The notes beneath the pieces were generated by a model that ran no database searches, was not told the DNA's origin, and saw nothing but the letters and a program-made list of their open reading frames with translations. From NCBI RefSeq assembly GCF_900105805.1, contig NZ_LT629788.1, positions 3,472,001 to 3,536,000 of the forward strand: 64,000 nucleotides of DNA, in the 5' to 3' direction. The translations under genes were made by a program, and so were the position numbers. Shown here piece after piece: positions 1 through 7,142 of this stretch; position 1 is the first letter of the stretch; each line of letters starts with the position of its first letter. Source of the stretch: Pseudomonas moraviensis (GTDB lineage: Bacteria; Pseudomonadota; Gammaproteobacteria; Pseudomonadales; Pseudomonadaceae).

Positions 1-663
1 CTCGGTCTGTTCAGTTTCAGCAACCTGCCGATGCGCCTGCAGGCCGATCACCTGACCGTGGTCGGCGAGCGCCAGCGCCTGCAATTGGAAGACGGCTCGA
101 AAGTGCTGCTCAACACCAATTCGGCATTCTCCAGCACCATCAATGACCAGCAACGCGTGGCCCGGCTGTTTCAGGGCGAGGCGTTTTTCGAGATCGCCAG
201 CGGGCGCAATCAGCCGCTGGAGATCGATGCGGGGCCGGTAACGGCCAGTGTGCACGACACCGCATTCGCCGTGCGCTACCTCGACGGGGTCGCGCAGGTG
301 AATGTGCAGCGTGGCGATGTCGATCTGCGCGCCACCCACAACGATGCCCGCGTGCGCTTGCGTGCCGGGGAAAGCATTCGGATCGGTCCCAACGGATTTG
401 ATCGTCCGGCCAAGCTCGACGCCAATGCGGATCTGGCGTGGATTGAAGGCCGTCTGGTGTTCGAGAACTGTCCGCTCAATCAGGTGCTGGCCGAGCTGCG
501 CCGCTACTACCCGGGCTGGATCATCAACAACAACGAGCAACTGGCCGACGTCGCCGTCACCGGCAATTACCGTCTCGACCAGCCGCTCGACGTGGTGCGC
601 TCCCTCGCCCACATCACCTCGGCGCGCCTGCAGGAATTCCCCGCGCTGGTCATCTTGAACTGA
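1..663 (+). CDS. FecR-family anti-sigma factor (5'-truncated by window edge)
   Basis: The reading frame is open from base 1, so this is the C-terminal ~220 residues of a protein that begins outside the window. The visible part is the periplasmic FecR domain (residues such as LEDGSKVLLNTNS, RLFQGEAFFEI, RLRAGESIRI) followed by the C-terminal region that contacts the signalling domain of a TonB receptor (LDQPLDVVRSL). FecR-type proteins sit in the inner membrane and hold or activate an ECF sigma factor in response to a loaded receptor. The receptor gene follows directly downstream, so this is the anti-sigma/sigma-regulator of a haem-responsive cell-surface signalling system; the sigma gene is expected just upstream, outside the window. 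The N-terminal cytoplasmic domain and membrane helix cannot be seen. Confidence 0.9.
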   Translation, partial: LGLFSFSNLPMRLQADHLTVVGERQRLQLEDGSKVLLNTNSAFSSTINDQQRVARLFQGEAFFEIASGRNQPLEIDAGPVTASVHDTAFAVRYLDGVAQVNVQRGDVDLRATHNDARVRLRAGESIRIGPNGFDRPAKLDANADLAWIEGRLVFENCPLNQVLAELRRYYPGWIINNNEQLADVAVTGNYRLDQPLDVVRSLAHITSARLQEFPALVILN

Positions 664-664
664 A

Positions 665-679
665 TGAGAATTATTTTTA
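665..679 (+). promoter_or_regulatory. Putative Fur box upstream of the haem receptor
   Basis: TGAGAATTATTTTTA matches 11 of 14 fixed positions of the 15-mer TGATAATNATTATCA core of the Fur consensus. It directly follows the fecR stop codon and overlaps the -35 region of the receptor promoter, a position suited to iron repression. A weaker match (TGCAATTGATTCGCA, 9 of 14) lies at 717-731. Inferred from the consensus only. Confidence 0.5.
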
Positions 680-704
680 CTCGATAGCCAACGGCAGTAC
701 GTCT
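676..704 (+). promoter_or_regulatory. ECF-sigma-type promoter of the haem receptor gene
   Basis: TTTACT (676-681) and CGTCT (700-704) are separated by 18 bp, and the -10 region extends as GTACGTCTCGTTAT (697-710). The same two blocks at the same spacing precede the haem oxygenase gene at 3412-3440, and CGTCT is a common -10 core for iron-starvation/FecI-like ECF sigma factors. The conserved spacing between two otherwise unrelated upstream regions is the main evidence. Confidence 0.6.
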
Positions 705-785
705 CGTTATAGCCAATGCAATTGATTCGCATCTAACCATGCCGATCAGCACCTATAAAGATTCGTGCGACACGGAGCGCTATCG

Positions 786-3371
786 ATGTCCTCACGCCTT
801 ACCCGCCAGACTTCCTCCCCTTCCCGCGTACTGTCGCTGCTGACTGCGGCGATTCTCATGGCCGGCACCGCGCCGCTGCTCGCAGCCACCGAGCAACCAG
901 CGCGCAACATGGGCGACTACGCGTTCGCCATCGGCCAGCAACCGCTGGTTTCAGCGCTGAATGCCTTTACCGCCGTGACCGGTTGGCAGGTCGGCTTGCC
1001 GGCAGAGCTGGGTCAGAACGTTTCGTCGCCCGGCGTGCGCGGTTCGCTCCCACCAGAGAAAGCCCTCGAGCGCCTGTTGGTGGGGACCAACCTGAGCTTC
1101 CGCAAGCTGAGCAGCAACAACGTCGTGCTGGAAAAACGCGGCAGCAGCGGAACGCTGAATCTCGATCAGGTGACGATCAGCGCGACGCGTCAGGAACAGT
1201 CGGTCAACAGCGTGCCTTCGACAGTCAGCGTGCAGGATCGCCAAGAGCTCGACCGCAACAACGTCAACACCATCAAGGATCTGGTGCGCTACGAGCCGGG
1301 CGTTTCCGTTGCCGGTGCCGGTCAGCGTGGCGGCATCAGCGGCTATAACATTCGTGGTATCGACGGCGACCGCATCCTGACCCAGGTCGACGGCGTGGAA
1401 ATCCCCAACGGGTTCTTCAACGGTCCGTACGCCAAGAGCCAGCGCAATTACGTCGACCCGGAAATCGTCAAGCGCGTGGAGATCCTCCGCGGCCCGGCCT
1501 CGGTGCTGTACGGCAGCAACGCCATCGGCGGCGCGGTCAGCTATTACACGCTGGACGCCGACGACATCATCAAACCGGGCAAGGATGTCGGCGCGCGTTT
1601 GAAAAGCGGCTACAGCTCCGCCGACGACAGCTGGCTGAAATCCGCCACCGTCGCCGGGCGCAGCGGTGAGTTCGACGGTCTGCTGCATTACAGTCAGCGC
1701 GACGGCCACGAAACCGAATCCTTCGGCAGCCACAACGGCACTGGTCTTGCGCGCACCGCGGCGAACCCGGAAGACGTCCGTGCGACCAACGTGCTGGCCA
1801 AGCTCGGCTGGAACTACAACGACGATTCCCGCCTGGGCCTGACCTACGAAAAGTACAAGGACGACCGCGACACCGATCAGAAAAGTGCCTACGGCGGCCC
1901 GTACTTCAACGGCGCCCCGACCATCCCCGACAGCGTACTGCCTGGCGGCATGTACCAGTGGCGCACTGGCAACGACACCATCACCCGCGAGCGTTTCGGC
2001 ATCGAACATTCGTTCGCCCTCGACAGCCTGCTGGCAGATAACGTGAAGTGGAGCCTCAATCACCAGATCGCCAAGACCGACCAGAGCACCGAAGAGGATT
2101 ACTTCCCGATGACCCGCAGGGTGCTGCGTACCCGCGACACCATCTACCAGGAAAAACAGTGGGTGTTCGACGCGCAACTGGACAAGGCTTTCGCCATCGG
2201 TGATACCGATCATCTGCTGACTTACGGCACCACGATCAAGCAGCAGAAAGTCACCGGCTCGCGCAGCGGCGACGGCACGTGCCTGGCAGTCGGTCGCGGC
2301 TGCACGGCGATTGGCGCGACCAGCGCGGCGGACGTGCTGGCCAAGGCCAGCGACTTCCCCGATCCGACCATCAACACCTACAGCCTGTTTGCCCAGGATC
2401 AGATCAGTTGGAACGACTGGACCTTCCTGCCGGGTCTGCGCTACGACTACACCCAGCTCAAGCCGCACATCACTGAGGAGTTCCTCAACACCGTAAACGC
2501 CGACGGCCAGGGCACGGTCAGCGACAAGAACAAGACCTGGCACAAAGTCTCGCCGAAATTCGGCCTGACCTATGCGCTGACGGAACACTACACCTGGTAC
2601 GGCCAGTACGCCGAAGGCTTCCGCACGCCGACGGCGAAAGCGCTGTACGGGCGTTTCGAGAACAACACCAGCGGCTACACCGTCGCGCCCAACTCCGACC
2701 TTGAGCCGGAAAAGAGCAAAGGCTTCGAAACCGGCCTGCGCGGGAATTTCGAGCAGGGTTCGTTCGACGTCGCGGTGTTCTATAACAAGTACCGCGACTT
2801 CATCAACGAAGACGCAGTCAAGCCGGGCGACGATCAGTTGACCTTCCAGAGCAACAACATCAAGCGCGCCACCATCAAGGGCGCGGAAGTCAAAGGTCGT
2901 TTGAACCTGGATGCATTCGGTGCGCCGCAGGGCCTGTATACCCAGGGCTCGATCGCTTACGCCTACGGCCGCAACAACGACAACGGCGAACCGATCAACA
3001 GCGTCAACCCACTCACCGGCGTCTTCGGCCTCGGTTACGACCAGGATCATTACGGCGGCCTGCTGAGCTGGACCGTGGTGAAGAAAAAGGACCGTGTCGA
3101 CGACAGCAACTTCAAATCGCCGGACGGCGTCAGCAGTCAGTTCAAGACCCCGGGCTTCGGCATTCTCGATCTGGCCGGCTATTACAAGGTTAGCGACGAC
3201 GTCACCGTCAGCGGCGGCATCTACAACCTCACCGACAAAAAATACTGGCTGTGGGACGACGTGCGCGGTTACGACAGCGTCGGCGAAGCCTCGGTGACGC
3301 AACCGGCCAACCTCGATCGCCTGACCCAACCGGGACGCAACTTCGCGATCAATCTGATCTGGGACATCTGA
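786..3371 (+). CDS. TonB-dependent haem/haemoprotein receptor with N-terminal signalling domain
   Basis: Outer-membrane receptor of 861 aa, of the haemoglobin/transferrin/lactoferrin receptor type. I chose ATG 786 (GGAG at 774-777) rather than the in-frame GTG at 765. Domains: signal peptide ~1-33 ending in APLLA-A; STN signalling domain ~45-110, typical of receptors that talk to a FecR/ECF pair; TonB-box region DQVTISATR at ~135; plug ~140-260 with RILTQVDGVEIPNG and VEILRGPASVLYGSNAIGG; 22-strand barrel to a terminal aromatic-type end (NLIWDI). The FRAP/NPDL boxes of haem receptors appear as FRTP and NSDL, with no histidine between them. FecR upstream and haem oxygenase downstream support haem as substrate; the exact ligand (free haem, haemoglobin or haemophore) is not decided by the sequence. 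Confidence 0.88.
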   Translation: MSSRLTRQTSSPSRVLSLLTAAILMAGTAPLLAATEQPARNMGDYAFAIGQQPLVSALNAFTAVTGWQVGLPAELGQNVSSPGVRGSLPPEKALERLLVGTNLSFRKLSSNNVVLEKRGSSGTLNLDQVTISATRQEQSVNSVPSTVSVQDRQELDRNNVNTIKDLVRYEPGVSVAGAGQRGGISGYNIRGIDGDRILTQVDGVEIPNGFFNGPYAKSQRNYVDPEIVKRVEILRGPASVLYGSNAIGGAVSYYTLDADDIIKPGKDVGARLKSGYSSADDSWLKSATVAGRSGEFDGLLHYSQRDGHETESFGSHNGTGLARTAANPEDVRATNVLAKLGWNYNDDSRLGLTYEKYKDDRDTDQKSAYGGPYFNGAPTIPDSVLPGGMYQWRTGNDTITRERFGIEHSFALDSLLADNVKWSLNHQIAKTDQSTEEDYFPMTRRVLRTRDTIYQEKQWVFDAQLDKAFAIGDTDHLLTYGTTIKQQKVTGSRSGDGTCLAVGRGCTAIGATSAADVLAKASDFPDPTINTYSLFAQDQISWNDWTFLPGLRYDYTQLKPHITEEFLNTVNADGQGTVSDKNKTWHKVSPKFGLTYALTEHYTWYGQYAEGFRTPTAKALYGRFENNTSGYTVAPNSDLEPEKSKGFETGLRGNFEQGSFDVAVFYNKYRDFINEDAVKPGDDQLTFQSNNIKRATIKGAEVKGRLNLDAFGAPQGLYTQGSIAYAYGRNNDNGEPINSVNPLTGVFGLGYDQDHYGGLLSWTVVKKKDRVDDSNFKSPDGVSSQFKTPGFGILDLAGYYKVSDDVTVSGGIYNLTDKKYWLWDDVRGYDSVGEASVTQPANLDRLTQPGRNFAINLIWDI

Positions 3372-3381
3372 TCGGCCCGGC

Positions 3382-3414
3382 CTCACTGCGCTTAACGGCG
3401 CAGTGAGTTTTTTT
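3382..3414 (+). terminator. Rho-independent terminator of the haem receptor
   Basis: A 10-bp perfect stem CTCACTGCGC / GCGCAGTGAG with loop TTAACG is followed by seven T residues (3408-3414). It lies 10 bases after the receptor stop codon. The T tract runs straight into the -35 element of the haem oxygenase promoter. Confidence 0.9.
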
Positions 3415-3440
3415 ACTGTCCGGCGCCCGCCCGTACGTCT
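3412..3440 (+). promoter_or_regulatory. ECF-sigma-type promoter of hemO, fused to the preceding terminator
   Basis: TTTACT (3412-3417), 18 bp, CGTCT (3436-3440), extended GTACGTCTTGTTAT (3433-3446). This is base-for-base the same layout as the promoter of the receptor at 676-704. The -35 element is formed by the T run of the receptor terminator. It indicates that hemO has its own start point under the same sigma factor. Confidence 0.6.
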
Positions 3441-3474
3441 TGTTATCAAGCGCCTCATTTATCAAGGACATATC

Positions 3475-4071
3475 ATGACTGCCTCGGAAAAAGCCCTGCG
3501 TTCGCAACGCCTGAACCAGATCACCCATGAGCCGCACAGCAAACTCGATGCGCTGGTCAAAGCCCACGCGCCCTTCGAAACCCGCGCCAGCTTCGCCCGT
3601 TTCGTTGTTGCGCAATACCTGTTCCAGGCGGAACTGGTCGAGCTGTACAACGACGCCGAACTGACTGCGATCGTCCCTGACCTGCCGGCCCGTTGCCGCG
3701 CCGAAGCGGCCAAGGCTGACCTCGCCGACCTCGATACCGACGTCCCGGCCCCAGTGGCTGGCGCGCTGAAAAACCCGAGCAAGGCACGGGCGCTGGGCTG
3801 GATCTTCGTGTCGGAGGGTTCCAAGCTCGGCGCGGCGTTCCTGATCAAGCGCGCCGTGGCGCTCGAGCTGAGCGAAACCTTTGGCGCCCGGCATTTGGCT
3901 GAACCGCAAGGTGGCCGCGCCGAGGGCTGGAAAAGCTTTGTGCGCACCCTCGACGCGTTGCCGTTCACGGCAGAGGAAGAGGCCGAAGTGGAGCAAGGCG
4001 CGCTGGATGCTTTCAACCGCTTCACCGTGCTGCTGGAACGGGCTTATGCGACAGAAGCCGAACCTGCCTGA
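3475..4071 (+). CDS. hemO: Haem oxygenase (PigA/HemO type)
   Basis: Cytoplasmic enzyme of 198 aa that opens haem to biliverdin, CO and iron; 198 aa is the length of P. aeruginosa PigA. The start is ATG 3475, preceded by AAGGA at 3464-3468; an upstream in-frame extension would run into the promoter and terminator. The N-terminal LRSQRLNQITHEPH carries the proximal haem ligand (His21, equivalent to PigA His26) and Asn14 (PigA Asn19, one determinant of delta-regioselective cleavage). The block LGWIFVSEGSKLGAAFL and FGARHLAEPQGGR are close to PigA. At the position I align to PigA Lys132, the other regioselectivity residue, there is Arg in IKRAVALEL. It forms a transcription unit paired with the receptor upstream, so imported haem is degraded for iron. 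Confidence 0.93.
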   Translation: MTASEKALRSQRLNQITHEPHSKLDALVKAHAPFETRASFARFVVAQYLFQAELVELYNDAELTAIVPDLPARCRAEAAKADLADLDTDVPAPVAGALKNPSKARALGWIFVSEGSKLGAAFLIKRAVALELSETFGARHLAEPQGGRAEGWKSFVRTLDALPFTAEEEAEVEQGALDAFNRFTVLLERAYATEAEPA

Positions 4072-4089
4072 CACACCGCCATTTCCCTC

Positions 4090-4180
4090 TGTAGGAGTGA
4101 GCCTGCTCGCGATAGCGTCCTTTCATTCAACATCGATGTCGACTGATACATTGCTATCGCGAGCAGGCTCACTCCTACAG
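4090..4180 (+). repeat. REPIN (inverted REP pair), TAGGAGTGAG subtype
   Basis: TGTAGGAGTGAGCCTGCTCG at the left is repeated as its reverse complement at the right, ending CTCACTCCTACA, with a ~35-bp loop. Arms extend through GCGATAGC. Located between hemO and a DUF454 gene. Confidence 0.95.
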
Positions 4181-4235
4181 GGGGCTGCGTAAGTCTGTAA
4201 GATCCCCGTTCCGCTCCAGAAGCCACCTCGAGCCC

Positions 4236-4646
4236 ATGCCCGCACCCGCCTCTTCGAAACTCGCACGTCTGCTGTTCGCCCTGCTGGCCTATGTCAGCCT
4301 CGGCATTGGCCTGATCGCCATCGTCGTGCCCGGTCTGCCGACCACCGAGTTCATCCTCCTTGCCGCGTGGGCCGCGACCCGCAGTTCGCCACGCTTGAGT
4401 GCCTGGCTGGAAAACCATCGTCTGTTCGGACCGATCCTCAGTAACTGGCGCAACGGCAAGATCATCGCGCGCAAGGCCAAGGTCAGTGCCACCGTGAGCA
4501 TGCTGCTGTGCGCAACATTGATGCTGGTGCTGCTCGATCACGGCTGGCCGATTTATCTGGCAATGGTCGGCATGGGCCTGGGCAATCTTTGGATCTGGTC
4601 GCGCCCGGAAACGCCCGCTGCTGTCGCGAAACATCCCTGTAATTAA
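4236..4646 (+). CDS. DUF454 (YbaN-like) inner-membrane protein
   Basis: Small hydrophobic protein of 136 aa. A first membrane segment (~10-33) ends in the family hallmark VPGLPTTEFILLAAW, followed by a cytoplasmic stretch with FGPILSNWRNGK, then two close hydrophobic segments (~85-122). This pattern matches DUF454/YbaN, a family of inner-membrane proteins of unknown function that is often found near haem or iron genes. It stands alone on the plus strand between a REPIN and a chemoreceptor gene, so context gives no firm role, although the haem oxygenase is the nearest upstream gene. Start ATG 4236 has a weak upstream purine run only. Confidence 0.85.
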   Translation: MPAPASSKLARLLFALLAYVSLGIGLIAIVVPGLPTTEFILLAAWAATRSSPRLSAWLENHRLFGPILSNWRNGKIIARKAKVSATVSMLLCATLMLVLLDHGWPIYLAMVGMGLGNLWIWSRPETPAAVAKHPCN

Positions 4647-4815
4647 AGATTTTTCAGCACTTCCCCCTGCGCAAACGTTTAGCGGCGACCGTCCGTCGGC
4701 GCGCGCCTCATGCCGTCTCGATCGACGCCGATGAGCATTGCATGGCGCTGAATGGATTTGGCAAACCGGGCCTCAGGCCCAGCCACCTGTTTCTTTCCAT
4801 TCGCGAGACCGCCCC

Positions 4816-6954
4816 ATGTTCGACGCTCTGTCCATTCGCCTGAAAATCGTCCTGCTCTCCGGCCTGTGCCTGCTCGGAGTGGTGGCGCTGATTGTCAGCA
4901 TGAACATCTACCAGACCAACCAGAACGACGAACTGGTCAGTCAATCCAGCAACCAGTTGCTCACCGCCAGCGTGCAGAACCTGCTGCAGGCCAAGGCCGC
5001 CGAACAGGCAGTGCGGGTGCAGAAAACCTTTGGTGAAAGCCTGCTGGTGGTCACCGCCCTCGCCGATCAGATCAAGGATCTGCGGACGATGGCGGCCAAG
5101 CGTTCACTCGAACCAGGCGCGGTTCGTGAAGAGTTGAACCAGAGCCTGAAAACCGCGTTCGAGCGCAACGATAAAGTCCTCGGTATCTGGCTGGCCTTCG
5201 AACCCAACGGCCTCGACGGCAAGGACAGCGAGTTCGCCAACGACGCCGCGCGGCAATCCAACGAGGCCGGGCGCTTCGCCTCCTACTGGAGCCGTGCCGC
5301 CGGCGCCGCGCTGAATACGATCATGGTCGAAGATGACCTGACCAAGACCACCCTCAGCGTCAGCGGCACGCCGTACAACAGTTGGTACACCTGCCCTCGC
5401 GACAACAAGCGCACCTGCCTGCTCGACCCGTATGCCGACACCGTCGGTGGCAAGGAAATGCTCATGACGACCATTTCCGTGCCAGTGATGGTCGACGGCA
5501 AAGCGATCGGCGTGGTTGGTGTCGACATCGCCCTCGACGCGCTGCAAGCCGCCGCCGTCGACTCGCAACGCAGCCTGTTCAACAACGCCGGCCACATGTT
5601 GATCGTCTCCGGCAGCGGCGTGCTGGCGGCCGACAGTGCTGACGCGACGCGGGTCGGCAAAAAGATCAGTGACACCCTCGGCGCGGACGGCAAGGACGTA
5701 TTGCAATTGGTCGGCAGCGGCACCGCGAAAATCCTCGAACAGGGCGATTTGATTCGCGCGGTTTACCCGGTTGATCCGATCGGCAATTCGCGGGCGTGGG
5801 GCGTGGTCATCGACCTGCCCAAACAAGTGCTGCTGGCTGACTCTGTGAAGCTGCAAGCGGTGCTGGATGATGCGCAGGAAACCGGCGTGATCACTGCCCT
5901 GCTGGTCGCCGTGGTGGCCGGTCTGGTCGGCCTGCTGCTGATCTGGCTCACCGCCTCCGGGGTCACCCGTCCGATCAACAGTGTCGCCGAAATGCTGAAG
6001 AACATTGCCAGCGGCGAAGGCGATCTGACCCAGCGCCTGAACTACAGCAAGAAAGACGAACTGGGCGAGCTGGTGAACTGGTTCAACCGCTTTCTCGACA
6101 AGCTGCAGCCGACCATCGCGCAGATCAAACAGAGCATCACCGAAGCCCGTGGCACGGCTGACCAGTCTTCGGAAATTGCCCGGCAGACCAGCGAAGGCAT
6201 GCAGGTGCAGTTCCGCGAAATCGATCAGGTCGCCACCGCGTCCAACGAAATGAGCGCCACCGCCCACGATGTCGCCAACAGTGCCTCGAACGCCGCCAAT
6301 GCGGCCAAAGGTGCCGACCAATCGGCCAAGGACGGCATGGCGATCATCGAGCGTAGCACCCGCGACATCAATCAACTGGCCGATGAAGTCAGCAAAGCGG
6401 TGACCGAAGTCGAAGCGCTGGCGGTCAACAGCGAGCAGATCGGCTCGGTGCTGGAAGTGATCCGCAGCATCGCCGAACAGACCAACCTGCTGGCCCTCAA
6501 CGCTGCTATCGAAGCCGCCCGCGCCGGTGAAAGCGGTCGCGGTTTTGCCGTGGTTGCTGACGAGGTGCGCAACCTGGCCAAGCGCACGCAGGATTCGGTG
6601 GAAGAAATCCGCGTAGTCATCGAGCGCATCCAGACCGGCACCCGTGGCGTGGTCGCGACCATGCACTCGAGCCAGACCCAGGCGCACAACAACGCCGGGC
6701 AGATTCGTCAGGCGGTCGATGCACTGGGCAAGATCAGCGATGCGGTGACGGTGATCAGCGACATGAACCTGCAGATCGCCAGTGCTGCCGAAGAGCAGAG
6801 CGCAGTGGCCGAAGAGGTCAACCGCAACGTCTCGGCGATTCGCACCGTGACCGAAACCCTGACCGAACAGGCCACGGAATCAGCGGCGATCAGCAGCCAG
6901 CTCAACAGCCTGGCGAGCCAGCAGATGAAATTGATGGATCAGTTCCGCGTGTAA
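4816..6954 (+). CDS. Methyl-accepting chemotaxis protein with Cache sensor
   Basis: Chemoreceptor of 712 aa using ATG 4816; an earlier in-frame ATG at 4738 would add 26 polar residues before the first membrane helix. Layout: TM1 ~8-30, periplasmic dCache-type domain ~35-365 with DPYADTVGGKEML and AIGVVGVDIAL, TM2 ~360-380, HAMP ~382-435, then a long cytoplasmic coiled coil with the conserved tip EQTNLLALNAAIEAARAGE and pentapeptide-free C-terminus. Two cysteines, Cys193 and Cys201, flank a basic turn in the ligand domain and could form a periplasmic disulphide. The Arg-x-Trp-Tyr amino-acid motif seen in the second receptor of this window is replaced by NSWYT. Length resembles the polyamine-type receptors TlpQ/McpU, but the ligand is not established. 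Confidence 0.92.
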   Translation: MFDALSIRLKIVLLSGLCLLGVVALIVSMNIYQTNQNDELVSQSSNQLLTASVQNLLQAKAAEQAVRVQKTFGESLLVVTALADQIKDLRTMAAKRSLEPGAVREELNQSLKTAFERNDKVLGIWLAFEPNGLDGKDSEFANDAARQSNEAGRFASYWSRAAGAALNTIMVEDDLTKTTLSVSGTPYNSWYTCPRDNKRTCLLDPYADTVGGKEMLMTTISVPVMVDGKAIGVVGVDIALDALQAAAVDSQRSLFNNAGHMLIVSGSGVLAADSADATRVGKKISDTLGADGKDVLQLVGSGTAKILEQGDLIRAVYPVDPIGNSRAWGVVIDLPKQVLLADSVKLQAVLDDAQETGVITALLVAVVAGLVGLLLIWLTASGVTRPINSVAEMLKNIASGEGDLTQRLNYSKKDELGELVNWFNRFLDKLQPTIAQIKQSITEARGTADQSSEIARQTSEGMQVQFREIDQVATASNEMSATAHDVANSASNAANAAKGADQSAKDGMAIIERSTRDINQLADEVSKAVTEVEALAVNSEQIGSVLEVIRSIAEQTNLLALNAAIEAARAGESGRGFAVVADEVRNLAKRTQDSVEEIRVVIERIQTGTRGVVATMHSSQTQAHNNAGQIRQAVDALGKISDAVTVISDMNLQIASAAEEQSAVAEEVNRNVSAIRTVTETLTEQATESAAISSQLNSLASQQMKLMDQFRV

Positions 6955-6972
6955 CAATCCAGCATAAATCCC

Positions 6973-7062
6973 TGTGGGAGCGAGCCTGCTCGCGAAGAGG
7001 TCGTCATATCCAACATCAGTGTTGACTGACACGACGCCTTCGCGAGCAGGCTCGCTCCCACA
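6973..7062 (+). repeat. REPIN, TGGGAGCGAG subtype
   Basis: Left arm TGTGGGAGCGAGCCTGCTCG, right arm its reverse complement ending GCTCGCTCCCACA, loop ~35 bp. It lies between the chemoreceptor stop and the CoA-transferase gene and may fold as an mRNA 3' end. Confidence 0.95.
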
Positions 7063-7142
7063 GGGAACGGGTTCACATCCTGGTTTCATCTAAACCGCGA
7101 TTTTTTTGCACTATCATCCCCCTCTCGCTCAGGAGGGCTTCG

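Noticed and set aside
717..731. Second Fur box before the receptor
   Set aside because: Only 9 of 14 consensus positions match; kept as a remark under the stronger site.
951..3458. An 835-codon open frame on the minus strand across the receptor gene
   Set aside because: It is the antisense shadow of a GC3-rich gene; the plus-strand frame has signal peptide, STN, plug and barrel motifs, whereas the shadow has none.
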